A DNA stretch of 64,000 nucleotides. Source: Syngnathus acus. Lineage: Eukaryota; Chordata; Actinopteri; Syngnathiformes; Syngnathidae. The position numbers were made by a program, and so were the translations under genes. Each line of letters starts with the position of its first letter. The stretch's first letter is position 1. The stretch spans positions 12,544,501 through 12,608,500 of the forward strand of contig NC_051101.1 in NCBI RefSeq assembly GCF_901709675.1. Reading direction: 5' to 3'. Below the pieces are notes generated by a model, which was not told the origin of the DNA, did no database searches, and worked only from the letters and a program-made list of their open reading frames with translations. Positions 28,601-37,688 of this stretch are shown here, in pieces.

Positions 28601-30739
28601 CTGTCCTCAGCACATCAGCAGTCGTCGCCATAAAGACAGAGCGGCAGGCAAACCGGCCAAGCCCAAATATACTCCCTACAGCAAAGGAACCACCAAGCAG
28701 ACGGTGAGCTACCAACACCATTTTGTTGCTTTGATATCCATAACAATGTAGTTGCCATTGGCCGGAAAAAAATGATCACCCGCCGTACCTCAGCAGCATC
28801 AAACAAGACTTAGATAAGGTTCATGCACTTTTGCAGTAGGATCAAATTGGAGTATTATTCACTATTATGTCAAATGTTATACAAGAAGAATACGCTGATG
28901 TTTGGCAGAGCTGATGAGTAGACGGAAAGAAAGAAAAGGAAGGAAGGAAGGAAGGAAGGAAGGAAGGAAGGAAGGAAGGAAGGAAGGAAGGAAGGAAGGA
29001 AGGAAGGAAGGAAGGAAGGAAAAAAATAGTGAGAGAAAAAGAGAGAGGATAGATAGCAAAGATAAAGGATAAGAGAGGGAAGAGCTAGCGCTCCAGAGGG
29101 CTGGCTGTTAGCACTTGTGAGGAAAATGTCTCCCCCCCCAAGCCATCATTGAGCAAGTTAACGGAGGGGAGCTGGGACTTGTGAGACTTCCTTGTTCCGC
29201 CCCCTCATCGTCCTCCAACAGTGATTGATAAGCCGTGACACGGCGCCGCCGCCGCCGGAGCGCCGCGTTTCCATTATGGATACAGAAGATTAGGCCGGAT
29301 AACTTTGGTCACCTTTTCACACTATTAGCTTCACTGTGCATGTGTGAGGCTGAGGCTGGATGGACAAAAACAAAGTCACAGCAACACCAGCCACTATCTC
29401 TTGGATTTTGTCTCGCGTTATTAAACTTTAATGCCGTCACAAAACATTTTGACTTTTTATACAGTACGTTTATTACACACATTCGGTTCCATCAAGATGA
29501 AATTGTCTTTGGTGTTTACAAAAATCAGGAAGCATGAGGTTTACAAAAAGTGATGAAAGTAAAATTGTTCAAATGTAAGCCTAAATAAAGATTCATTTTA
29601 CTCAAAAATATGTTTGTAAGGTTTAAAGACAACGTTTATAACATAACACCAACATTTGGATTTAGCTAAGACGAAATTGTCTTGGTTGTTCTTTACAAAA
29701 ACAGGAAGAAATTTCTCTGACATCTTAAAAACAAATGTTCTTATAGTCCAAATTGCTTTTGACGTCCGCAAAAACAAACACATTGGTTTGGTTCCTCTTA
29801 AATCCAAAATGTGTTTTGACTCTAAATTGTTTTTGATGTTTGTAAAATTAGGCTGTTTTAAGTTGATGGTTCCAAAGATACCCGTTCAATTTCTCCAAAC
29901 ACTCAAAATTGCATTCACAAAATGACCTTTGATGTCAAAGACCACACAGGCGCATTTGTTTCATTCGAGACTTGGTGGATTTTTGAAAATCCCATCTGAT
30001 GGTCTCATGGCAACGTGCTGCGACTCTAATTAAGCTGAGAGTTGTTATTCAACGACGAACCAAAAAGCCATTTAAATACATCTGCATGCATTTGAATAAA
30101 ATGACATTTAAAGATTGACGCGCCGCTGAAAACAATCTATATCCTTAATACTCATCGTATAAATTGTATTGAGCAAGCTAATTAGCATAAATGTGAGTGA
30201 CATTCCACATTTCTGGTAGTAAGCCATTTGAAGATTTAAAAACCAAAAAGTCATGTTAAAATGAAAGGGAAGGCCAGAATTGGAGTCTAAGATCCAGTCA
30301 GGAGGTAAGCAGCACCATTTTGGACCAACTCGAGATGCCTGAATGGAGGGAGGACAAAAATCAAGTGACAGTAATCCAGTGGAGATGTAACAAAGGCATG
30401 GATGACAGTTTCAAAAGTAGAGGCTTGACTTTAGCCAGCTGCCTAAGATGAAAACAAGAAGGTGGATTTGACAGCAGCGCTTTGTCCTTGTCCCCCCAGC
30501 AGATCAAGTTGACTTTGGGCAAAGAACGTCAGTGCCCCTCCCTGGCCACCCTTCTTCCCGCACAACTAATGGCCGCCGCAGCCGCCGCCCTCGGCAACAC
30601 GTTCCCGCAGCGCGCCGCTCCCGGCCACGCCCCCAGCCCCGGCCTCTTCCCGACACCGCCCCTCCCCGCCTCCCTCCTCCGCCCTGCCCCCGGCCCCATC
30701 AGGACCGCCCATCCGCAAGTCCTCTTTGCGCCGTATTGA
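4596..30739 (+). CDS. znf385d: Zinc finger protein 385D
   Basis: Coding exons: 4596-4617, 13752-13897, 22772-22882, 24294-24414, 27051-27341, 27432-27619, 28611-28703, 30500-30739. All introns are GT-AG, phases match throughout, and the product is 403 aa (human ZNF385D is 395). It has three U1/matrin-type C2H2 fingers, C-x2-C-x12-H-x5-H: C83/C86/H99/H105, C212/C215/H228/H234 and C278/C281/H294/H300. Each finger is split by an intron between its Cys and His halves. An acidic Pro/Glu-rich linker (about 174-205) precedes finger 2. The C-terminus is Ala/Pro-rich and ends in LFAPY, as in ZNF385D. The protein is expected to be nuclear and to bind structured RNA or DNA; its molecular targets are poorly known. 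Paralogues ZNF385A/B/C are less likely because the short N-terminus, the C-terminus and the neighbours rab5a and efhb fit D. The 22-nt first coding exon (MEGSIFFG) is the least certain part, but its phase, Kozak context and similarity to the family start support it. Confidence 0.92.
7290..7520 (+). repeat. Dispersed repeat family A, copy 1
   Basis: Shares the order CTATAGGCTAGCA, AATTAGCATAGA, then CAGTGCTGCC, TGTTGTGG and TGGTACTAC with copies near 17575-17735 and 23066-23310, and in inverted orientation near 51020-51100. Copies are diverged. There is no open frame and no obvious terminal repeat, so the class (SINE, MITE or other) is not assigned. Confidence 0.55.
8830..9130. repeat. AT-rich degenerate repeat
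   Basis: The words CATTCAAA, CAATTCA, TTCAGCTCAT and CCAATTCA recur many times with few G residues on this strand. It resembles a decayed satellite-like tract. No gene is supported here. Confidence 0.45.
16500..16605 (+). mobile_element. Non-LTR retrotransposon 3' tail fragment
   Basis: A TG run is followed by GTTTCCCCATTGAGGGAATA, AATAAAGGATTATCTTA and then TTATCTTATC-type repeats. Similar tails (CCCATTGTGGGA, AATAAAGG, TATCTTATC) end many fish LINE copies. Only the tail is present, with no reverse-transcriptase frame. The exact clade is not assigned. Confidence 0.5.
17575..17735 (+). repeat. Dispersed repeat family A, copy 2
   Basis: AGCTTAATGCTAACATAAAT, CCATAGAC, AAATTAGCAT, AGTGCTGCC, GTTGTGG and CTGGTACTTC occur in the same order as in copy 1 and partly as in the copy at 23066. 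It is noncoding and diverged. Confidence 0.55.
19421..19635 (+). repeat. Imperfect 125-bp direct duplication
   Basis: The block starting ATGCTGGATTG at 19423 is repeated at 19548, with shared CCTAACCCA, TTGGGTT, GGTTATCAAA and ATAATCGGTGAAT. The two halves differ by small substitutions and indels. It lies inside znf385d intron 2. Confidence 0.7.
19965..20185 (+). repeat. GGTTTCAA-type dispersed repeat
   Basis: The words GGGTTTCCA, AGGTTTCAAA, GGGTTTCAAAC and CTTTCAAG recur every 20-35 bases. Similar tracts occur at about 21955-22110 and 43470-43760, and in the opposite sense at 48120-48320 and 49375-49550. The tract is degenerate and noncoding. Confidence 0.55.
20940..21560 (+). repeat. Degenerate minisatellite of GAATCGTATC units
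   Basis: GAATCGTATCTA, TTGTATCGTAAT and TGGAGTGAATTG variants repeat about every 30-45 bases over some 600 bp. Units are diverged and the frame is interrupted, so this is an old tandem array. Confidence 0.65.
21955..22110 (+). repeat. GGTTTCAA-type dispersed repeat
   Basis: The words GGGTTCAGGTTTCAC, TTAGGGTTCTAA, AGGGTTTCAAG and ATTAGGGTTTT give a degenerate array related to the tract at 19965-20185. It follows a C14 tract and a short CA run. Confidence 0.5.
23066..23310 (+). repeat. Dispersed repeat family A, copy 3
   Basis: CAGCTTAATGCTAACATTTA, ATCCATAGACACGCTAA, GAAATTAGCAT and later GGAACTCAGTACC match the first part and a diverged second part of copies 1 and 2. A T-rich stretch separates the two parts. 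Confidence 0.45.
23534..23547. promoter_or_regulatory. RFX X-box-like palindrome
   Basis: GTTGCTGTGGCAAC fits the RFX consensus GTTGCYNNGGCAAC, with intact half-sites. It lies in znf385d intron 3, away from any known promoter, so function is uncertain. Confidence 0.4.
24415..27050 (+). other. znf385d: znf385d intron 4
   Basis: This 2.6-kb intron ends in the acceptor CTCTCCAG. No coding exon was recognised inside it. A frame running through the acceptor from 26981 is a chance extension of exon 5. A fragment with AGGAAGTCG and CGGCCATTTTA (26920-26955) belongs to the common fish CGGCCATTTTG-type repeats. Confidence 0.75.
27620..28610 (+). other. znf385d: znf385d intron 6
   Basis: This 1-kb intron splits finger 3. 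It contains GTTGCCATGGCGAC (27838-27851), one base from the canonical RFX X-box. The rest is AT-rich with no second exon. Intron 5 (27342-27431) is only 90 bp. Confidence 0.75.
28936..29020 (+). repeat. (AAGG)n microsatellite
   Basis: About 21 near-perfect AAGG units span 85 bp. The antisense frame of Phe-Leu-Pro-Ser repeats here is an artefact of the tetranucleotide. Confidence 0.95.
29440..29900 (+). repeat. Degenerate tandem repeat
   Basis: Variants of AAATTGTCTTTGGTGTTTAC, followed by AAAAATCAGGAAG, recur near 29500, 29670, 29750 and 29825. Copies diverge strongly. The weak open frames on both strands are by-products. Confidence 0.5.
30222..30482 (+). mobile_element. Fish interspersed repeat fragment at splice acceptor
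   Basis: AAGCCATTTGAAGATTTAAA, CAGCACCATTTTGGACCAAC, GTAATCCAGTGGAGATG, CATGGATGACAGTTTCAAA and GTGGATTTGACAGCAGCGCT occur in the order known from a very common teleost interspersed repeat, which I believe derives from a non-LTR element. The fragment ends within about 20 bp of the last znf385d exon, so it may supply the branch-point region. Confidence 0.6.
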
Positions 30740-31350
30740 CCCCCCCCCCCCCCCGATCAGGCAGCGGCGGCGGACCAGTCTATGCATCTGGGATTCAAGA
30801 TGGAGAGCTGTCGGTCAACTTGTACAGCTACATGAGGGCAATAATGTAACACACACACACACACACATGCGTGAACTACTATGCAGTGTCATTACTCCAT
30901 GAGTGTCGTTGGGTGGCGCGCACGTTCCTGTTTGCACTTTAACTTCTGTTGACGTGCACGTTTGACGTTAGACTCTGTTCAATGGTTAGACTACGTGTCG
31001 TTTTTGGGGGGTTTGTATTAGTCCTTGCGTATGTTTACACTATTCCCAGAAAGTTAGCGATATTTGGTTTTGGTGTGAAATTTCCACATGAACCTCATAT
31101 AGACCTTTACGGGCGAACGTAATTTTGAATTGGTCAAATTAAGTTCACTTGTGAAAGTCAGACTGAAATTTTACACTAACACCCCATATCTAAAAGTTCT
31201 TGTGAGTAGTGTGTATGTGTGTGTGTGTATGCGTGCGTGCGTGTGTGTGTGTGTGTTTTGTGTGGACCACCGATGCTTCTGTGTGTTACGTGTCAAATGT
31301 GTAAAAAAAAAAGTGTTCATTTGAAATAAAACAAGAGTCCTACTTTGTTA
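30740..31350 (+). other. znf385d: znf385d 3' UTR and poly(A) signal
   Basis: A C15 tract starts at the first base after the TGA stop. A short CA run (30849-30867) and a TG-rich tract (31208-31257) follow. AATAAA lies at 31325-31330, giving a short 3' UTR of about 600 nt. A longer alternative UTR cannot be excluded. Confidence 0.6.
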
Positions 31351-33730
31351 AATGTGCTTCTCGTTTGGAGTCACGTCACGGGCCATTTCATTAGGTACAC
31401 CAGGTCCATTAATAATCCCATGAAAGACTGTAAGGAAGTTAATTTGGAGGATTTACCAAAGGAAACAAGTTGGAGAGATACATTTTAATACCTCTAATCA
31501 TATAATACAAGTATTCTAAACATAACTGACCATCTTGTCTTTAAAAAAAAAAAAATCTAAACCATGCATTCGACAAACAAGGCTGTGATCTTTGTACAAT
31601 ATGTATTTTGTGAAATATTGCACATGTGGACATTTGCAAGCTGGGCCTTCTGATTCTGATGCAGAGAGCTAAAAATAGCTCGAGTCAAAAGTTGAACACA
31701 CAAACACAACGTGGATGTACAAAACACACACGCACACATCTGCCCACGCGTCAATGAACAAGGATTCGGGAAGATTTGTCGCCCCCTGTTGGTCATGTTT
31801 ATATTGACTTTTGAATGTGGCCGCATAATGTATTGCACTCTTATCTCAAGGCAGACTTGCGTGTCCTTAATCCTCCTACCAGTGTAAAAGGCATTATATA
31901 AAAATGAAACATCTGGAGGCTTCTCCAGCACGGACGTCATCACCATAATCACACCGTCGCTTTTTCACGGCGCGCTCTCCAAAAGCAGTAACGCGCAGTA
32001 ACGCAAAGTGACGCTAAAGAACATTTTTGTGTGGTTTTCGTGCGCTCGACGCGAGCAGATGCTCGCTCTCTTTAAATATTTTTTTAGGTTGGCACCAAAG
32101 CGATAAGGCTTGATTTTGCGAAGCAGCGCTACGCTAGCATCTAGGCTTTTAAAACAAATCAAATTAATTTGAGAGTCATGAATGTGGACAGCACGGCCGG
32201 GTGTACTTATCATAGCTCGTCACTTTTCATTTATTAATCTCGCTTGATCTTTACTCACACATTCTTTCTTGTTTTGTTCCTCTCTGGGGTCAGTGATTTG
32301 CGTCCCCCTCGCTTCCTTTTCTTCCTCAAGCGTTTTATCTCTGTTAATGCAAATAGTTGGCGTCAGGTCGAATCTTCTTACCGCTGAAACCATTTTTGCT
32401 TGGCTGAGCCAGGAATCTTATTTTGTTATAACTAGCTGTTGATTTTACTTCCAATCCATGATGCCTTGAGCAGCAGTTTGGCATATATAACATAAGAAGT
32501 TTCATTTTACTCAAACCTTTTCATGGCACTCCTCAACGGATAACATATAGTAAGTGTCAATCAAAAGTGAATAATGGCATCATTATAATGGTGGCTTCGG
32601 CTCTTGTACTGACTCTCATAAGATTCTGCCGGTGACCTCTCCTTAATCAAGCCTCCCTGATGATTGACGGCTCCATCCATTATGGACTCATTCATTGGCG
32701 GCTCAGACAGGTGAGACGGACTCTTTGACTTTGACACTTTCAAACGCTGTGTGGTCTGTCTTAAGATGGAGAACAAAGGAATAGAGTATGGTCTGGTGCA
32801 AAACTTTACACTATCTTTGTTTTTAAAATGAGCCCTTTTCACAGCATTCACTTTGACATTTCAAATAGGACATATAGTTATCAGATAACACAAAAAACAC
32901 ATCAATTTCCACAATCAAGCAATAAATGAGGAAGATTCCCCAAATTGAGCAAAATTAAATACACAACTAATATATGGCCTAAAAAACTAATCAAGACATG
33001 TCTTAAAGCTAGTGTATTTATTCCGCCTATGCTCAAATTATATTTTTTTAAATAAGCTTACTCATAACCAATACTAAAATAAGTCATAATACCAAACTGA
33101 TTGAAGAGTATTTTTTGTTTACCATTTGGGACCGTCTACATCTTGTCGTCTCTTCATCTTGTTTAAGGGATTTTATTGGAAGCCTATAAGGTTCTAAGTA
33201 GTACTTATGAACTCAAACCACATTTACTTGACGAAATTCCGCTAGTTAAAAAAAGTTTCTTTCAAAGTTTAGCCTGCTGACCCCCTCCAGGGAGCACAAG
33301 GGACATGCTGTAATGAGGAGATCAAAGCCTGTTTTTTAAGTTATTTTTTCATTGTATATTTAAAGTTGTGGGGTCAGAATATGCCAAATATAATATGATA
33401 AACTCTGAAAACGTTTTTCATACCTGAATTTGTATACTAATATGATTTTTTTTTAAGACTGATAATTCAACCGTGTGTGGTTTGAGGCATGGAGACGTTG
33501 TGACGCTACACTACTGCCCTCGCGTGTCCAAGACAGGAACTGCTGCAGCGGGCCAAACGATGCAGGTACTGCCTCTCCTCGATTTACGTTAGCTTCGACA
33601 TACGTTTCCTTTGAAAATAAACGAAAACGAGGAATTAACTTATGAAAAAAAAAAAAAAGTTTTTCATACAAATTTTTACTAGCATAACGAGCACAGCCAT
33701 TGACCCAGCGAGACAGCAAAAAAAGCGTAC
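31350..33730. other. Intergenic, znf385d to rab5a
   Basis: The two genes are tail to tail here. No coding pattern was recognised. There is an ATTAGGTACACC fragment (31391-31402), a CTCF-like motif on the minus strand (31780-31794), and AT-rich unique-looking DNA. The 31900-32230 part is richer in CpG. Confidence 0.6.
31780..31794 (-). promoter_or_regulatory. CTCF-like motif
   Basis: On the minus strand the site reads GACCAACAGGGGGCG, matching the CTCF core. It points towards the plus-strand motif at 3253, so the two would be convergent around znf385d. Confidence 0.45.
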
Positions 33731-33739
33731 AAGAGATTC

Positions 33740-34586
33740 AATCTTTATTGAATTTATTAAGTCATATTCAGACACTCAAAAACCGATCGGGCCCGTCGCG
33801 TGGTTGAAACCCTTCGAGCCGTTTGCGACCTACAAGCACTCGCTCGTATAAAATGAAGACATGATGATCAACACTGTGTGCAATGCGATTAAAAGTTCCT
33901 TTTTAACGTGACACCAGAGTTGATTTTTTTTTGTTTTTGTTTTGTTAATAACACTACACAGAGCTAATTAGAATAATCGTTTAAAAAAAAAAAAAAAAGA
34001 AACACCACAGCTTTACCAGTTGGAGACGAGTAGAGAATGAATACAAAAAAAACTAAACAAAATAAAAAGCATAACCAACTGTACAATTGTTCGGAATCTC
34101 TTTTGTTGCATGGTCATTTCTACACGTGCGGTGTTGACTCGGTGGTGAGGGGGGAAGTGATCCACGAATCCTTCAGGAAACCAAATAAAAAAAAAAAAAA
34201 AAAAGATACCTCCTGTTGGGTTTTTGTTTGAGAGAAAATGGAAAAAAAAAAAAAAGGCCAGGACGTGTCAGGATGGGAGCCATTTTGTGGGCGGGTTGTT
34301 AGTTTACCACGACAGGGTGAAAAGGTGTTTGCTTCAGGCGTTGTAGTGATAACATGCATCCATTATACTGATATACACCTCTTTTTTAAAAAAAAAAAAA
34401 AACTTTTAAAAAGAAAGAGGAGGAACATCAACTGAGAAAAAAAAAAAAAAAAGGTATTAGAAATGCAGCTATACAAAGTCTTTCGCTATTTAGGACTGGG
34501 TGGTGAGGAAGCTGATGTGTGTGTATGCGTGTGCATGTTTGGTGGTGGTGGGGGGTCGTTAACTGAGACCACTGTGCGGGCCCCTC
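33740..34586 (-). other. rab5a: rab5a 3' UTR with poly(A) signals and U-tracts
   Basis: On the minus strand AATAAA hexamers lie at 33744-33749 and 33753-33758, about 830 nt after the stop. The UTR carries at least five T-runs of 12 or more bases on the transcript strand (complement of A-runs near 33981, 34188, 34241, 34388 and 34438). Its TSS-distal end is inferred, not shown. Confidence 0.55.
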
Positions 34587-35750
34587 CTAGTTACTGCAAC
34601 AGGTGCGGCTGCTGGGTTGGGCCGTCTCGGTCAGGTCCACGCCCCGGTTCCGCCCGCCGCTGGCGCCGGCTGTCTGGGGCTCGTTCTTGGGGAGCTTCTT
34701 GGCTGTGATGACATCATCACACAGTGTCGTCAACAGAGCTACATGACGGCGACACGTTGCCATTGAGGAGATAGATGCTCACCGATGGCCATGAAAATCT
34801 CATTGACGTTCATGGAGGTCTTTGCCGACGTTTCCATGAAGAGCAGGCTGTTGTCGTCGGCGTACGATTGTGCGTCCTGAACACAACATCAAACTATTAA
34901 TCCGATGTTTCAAAAAAGCTACGGAGATGACAGGATTCCTAATAACGGATTCACAGGCGAGATTGTGTATTTTGCCGCACCTGGAAGTCAAGCGCTCGCT
35001 TGCTGGCCAGGTCGGCTTTGTTGCCGGCAAGTGCAATGACGATGTTGGGACTGGCTTGCCTCTGGAGCTCCTTCACCCAGTTCTTTGCCCGCACGAATGA
35101 CTCCTGAGTCAGGAAACAACCGCGGCAATCATCAGACTAATTCAACTTGACATGTTTGATTTTTATAGGTCAGATAAGTCAAATTGTTTCTACATTTTTT
35201 ATGAGCTCCGCATCACTAATTTCCTCCAGCTCAGCCGTGATCCTACCTCGTTGGTGATGTCATAGACCACGATGGCGGCCTGGGCGCCTCTGTAGTACAT
35301 AGGGGCCAGACTGTGGTAGCGTTCCTGACCGGCCGTGTCCCAGATTTCAAACTTGACCGTCGTGTCGTCCAAGCATACCGTCTGAGTCAAGAAGGCAGCT
35401 GTGGGAAGCACAAAATGGACAGCGGCAGCCATTTTAGCGGGACAACAATCACGAGGTAAACTCCGAAGCCCCGCTGAGAATACTAAAAGAATGTAAGTCG
35501 TCGAAATGCCCCTCCCAAAAATATTTTGTAACACCTCAAATGTAATAATAGGATTATTCCACCAGGACAAGACAAGAGCCAAACCTCCAATGGTGCTCTC
35601 CTGGAATTCGTGGAACTGTCCCTTGACGAAGCGGAGCACCAGACTCGACTTCCCCACCGCCGACTCCCCCAGCAGTACAAGTTTGAACTGGCAGATCTTG
35701 TTGCCGGCGTTGGGCCCATTGGGCCGGGTAGCTCCGCCTCTACTTGCCAT
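34587..35750 (-). CDS. rab5a: Ras-related GTPase Rab5A
   Basis: Coding exons on the minus strand: 35750-35585, 35398-35247, 35103-34981, 34876-34783, 34702-34587. Splice sites are GT-AG and phases agree, giving 216 aa (human RAB5A is 215). Every GTPase motif is intact: the P-loop GESAVGKS at 28-35, WDTAGQE at 75-81 with the catalytic Gln at 80, NKAD at 134-137, ETSAK at 162-166, and the C-terminal prenylation signal CCSN. Rab5 controls homotypic fusion of early endosomes and endocytic entry by recruiting effectors such as EEA1 and the VPS34 complex to PI3P-rich membranes. The [14 protein letters not shown] start and the efhb/znf385d neighbours identify the A paralogue over B and C. Upstream, a splice acceptor at 35784-35785 leaves 33 nt of 5' UTR in the first coding exon. 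Intron 35399-35584 is 186 nt and has no in-frame stop. Confidence 0.97.
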
Positions 35751-35783
35751 GTCGCTTTCTCCGGACGCTTCCTGCTGTGGATG

Positions 35784-37120
35784 CTGGGGAAACCCCCGGA
35801 TAGTGTCACCTCAACACTTGTACGAGCTACGGCACGGGTAAAATGTTGTTGTCCTCAGAGACCTGAGATCTTATCCTCCCGTTTTGATTGACAGCGTCAG
35901 ATTTAATCTTGGTAGTTATTGCATTTCGCACATGTTTTAAGTGTTTAGTTTTGCAAACATATGATGTAGCAAGGTAGATTTGGCTATCTTGCTGATAAGA
36001 GATATGAGTCACACTTCCCAGGTGGAAGTGTTTCACGCCACAGCGATGACCTTACATACACCCAGCAACGAGAGCGACAGCCGTCCACGCAGACTTGAGT
36101 CATCGGGATAGTTTGGAATTCCCAATGTCACACGACAAAAACACTGGTTGCTTTCACAGACTCAACAAGTAGTTGCGGCAACTAGGACAACGGCCATGAG
36201 AAGACTTGACCATAATATCCTCGTGTCATTTGAGGTCACAGGGTTGCACAACAGTAGTCATAAAATGGATATCAGGAAAACAATATGGGAATATTTAGGA
36301 CGCTGTCAGTTTTCCTGGAAGTTTTGTCCACTCACACAAACATTAAATTATATTACAAGATAAACGTGCCACATCATTTGTCAAAGTTTATGATTAATTA
36401 CCGTCATCTGCGTGTTACACGCACGACGTGAGCAAGTTGAACTAATCAGCTCGCTCAGTTGTTGTTGTTGTTGATTAGCGTGAAGTAGCACAATACTAGC
36501 TAGCTAACGTTAGCCGAGCGGCTACATCATAAGTTCGTAACGTCGTAACGAGAGGCGAATCTTCGCCGGTGACAGAGTCAACGGGACGGCGTGTTATCAT
36601 TGGAAGACGCCGAAACATCGAGCGTGTGTGTATATTTGCGTGTGTAAGTGTCGCTTTGGCAAAACGCTAGTGATGTGCGATCAATTTGGGTGTGTACGGC
36701 TAGTGACAGCTATGATGTTAGCCGTCACTGGCTAACAGCTGGCTAACGTCACTATCCATTCGCTGTCTCAAACAAATGTGGTCAAAATGCTTCACATGCG
36801 TCCGTGTTTATCATCACAATACAACAAGCGGCGCCAATCCAACCGGTCGGACCTGCCCGAGTCACCACGTTAGCGGGTTAGCTTCGACCCCTGCAGTGTC
36901 GTCGTCAGCGGCGGACGCAGGCTAGCAAGCTAACCCGCTAAAGAGGCGCTGCGCTCGGGTTTGGATGTGTGTTTAGCCGCGGCCGCGTCCGCGTCGGGTG
37001 GAGTCCCCACCGCCTCCGGTTAGCCGCCAGCTAGCTGGTTCGTAATCGGCTCGTTTACTCACCCAACCAAGAGACGACGCCGCTGCCAAATGTTGCGAAC
37101 AGAGTCCCCCCTAAAACCAA
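35784..37120 (-). promoter_or_regulatory. rab5a: rab5a noncoding first exon, intron 1 and CpG-rich promoter
   Basis: On the minus strand a GTGAGTA donor begins at 37062, and TTTCCCCAG ends at 35784, so a noncoding exon ending at 37063 would splice over 1.28 kb to the ATG exon. The sequence around 36840-37110 is rich in CpG and GC, as expected of a housekeeping promoter. The transcription start is probably between 37063 and about 37150 but is not visible. Confidence 0.55.
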
Positions 37121-37688
37121 AACTACGCACTTTGATGACTGCCGGTCTTAGTGAAACATGAGATTCTTTTTTTTATTATTATTTCTTTTTTCCAGCAGGC
37201 TCCGCCACTTGTCTCAACTTCCCTGTTGGCTTTGTACGAGCGATGATGACAGATCGTATGACCGCAACTGGCAATCCTCCTACGTCTCACCGAGCCGCAC
37301 CAATCATACGCGCGACTCCATTCTTATCATTTGGGATATTTTATATGATGTCTATGAATTCCTGCCTTCATAAAACTTCAACAAGGCTGAGAAGTGAACA
37401 CAAAATGGCGATGTTTTCAAATCGTAGAAATGTAACGCGTTCTTCTACACGTCATTTTTTCATTGTTTTTTGTTCGCAACATTTTTTCACACAAGTTTAT
37501 CGAATGTCGCGTTTGTTGGGACGCGCTCGGATGAAAAGTAGATATTTCATATATATCACCTTGTCGGCTTTTGAAATGTTGCTAGGCAACGACAAACTGT
37601 AAGGAAGCCAGACCTGTGTTCTCTCCTCAGGGAACATTTTATTTTTGGTTGCAAATTAATGGAAATAATAAGTCAGTCGGGGGTGAAT
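37120..37688 (+). promoter_or_regulatory. efhb: Divergent rab5a/efhb promoter
   Basis: About 0.6 kb separates the inferred rab5a first exon from the efhb ATG, and the genes face away from each other. An RFX X-box lies at 37578-37590. An acceptor-like TTCTCTCCTCAG ends at 37630, so efhb may have an optional noncoding upstream exon. Confidence 0.55.
37578..37590. promoter_or_regulatory. efhb: RFX X-box in efhb promoter
   Basis: GTTGCTAGGCAAC is a perfect inverted repeat of GTTGC around a 3-base spacer and fits the X-box bound by RFX factors, master regulators of ciliary genes. It lies 99 bp upstream of the efhb start codon, the usual distance for ciliary genes. Confidence 0.65.

Larger units (their letters stand above)
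28704..30499 (+). other. znf385d: znf385d intron 7
   Basis: The intron contains an AAGG microsatellite (28936-29020), a degenerate tandem repeat (29440-29900) and an interspersed repeat fragment that runs into the 3' splice site (30222-30482). No coding exon was recognised. Confidence 0.75.

Noticed and set aside
28877-29059. Phe-Leu-Pro-Ser repeat peptide on the minus strand
   Set aside because: It is the translation of the AAGG microsatellite.
30740-30849. C-terminal extension of znf385d past the TGA
   Set aside because: The family ends at LFAPY right before the stop. The following Pro-rich frame is a product of the C15 tract.
35199-35750. 183-aa Rab-like frame as a complete gene
   Set aside because: It is rab5a exon 1, a stop-free intron and exon 2 joined by chance. 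The NKAD, ETSAK and CCSN parts lie in further exons downstream.
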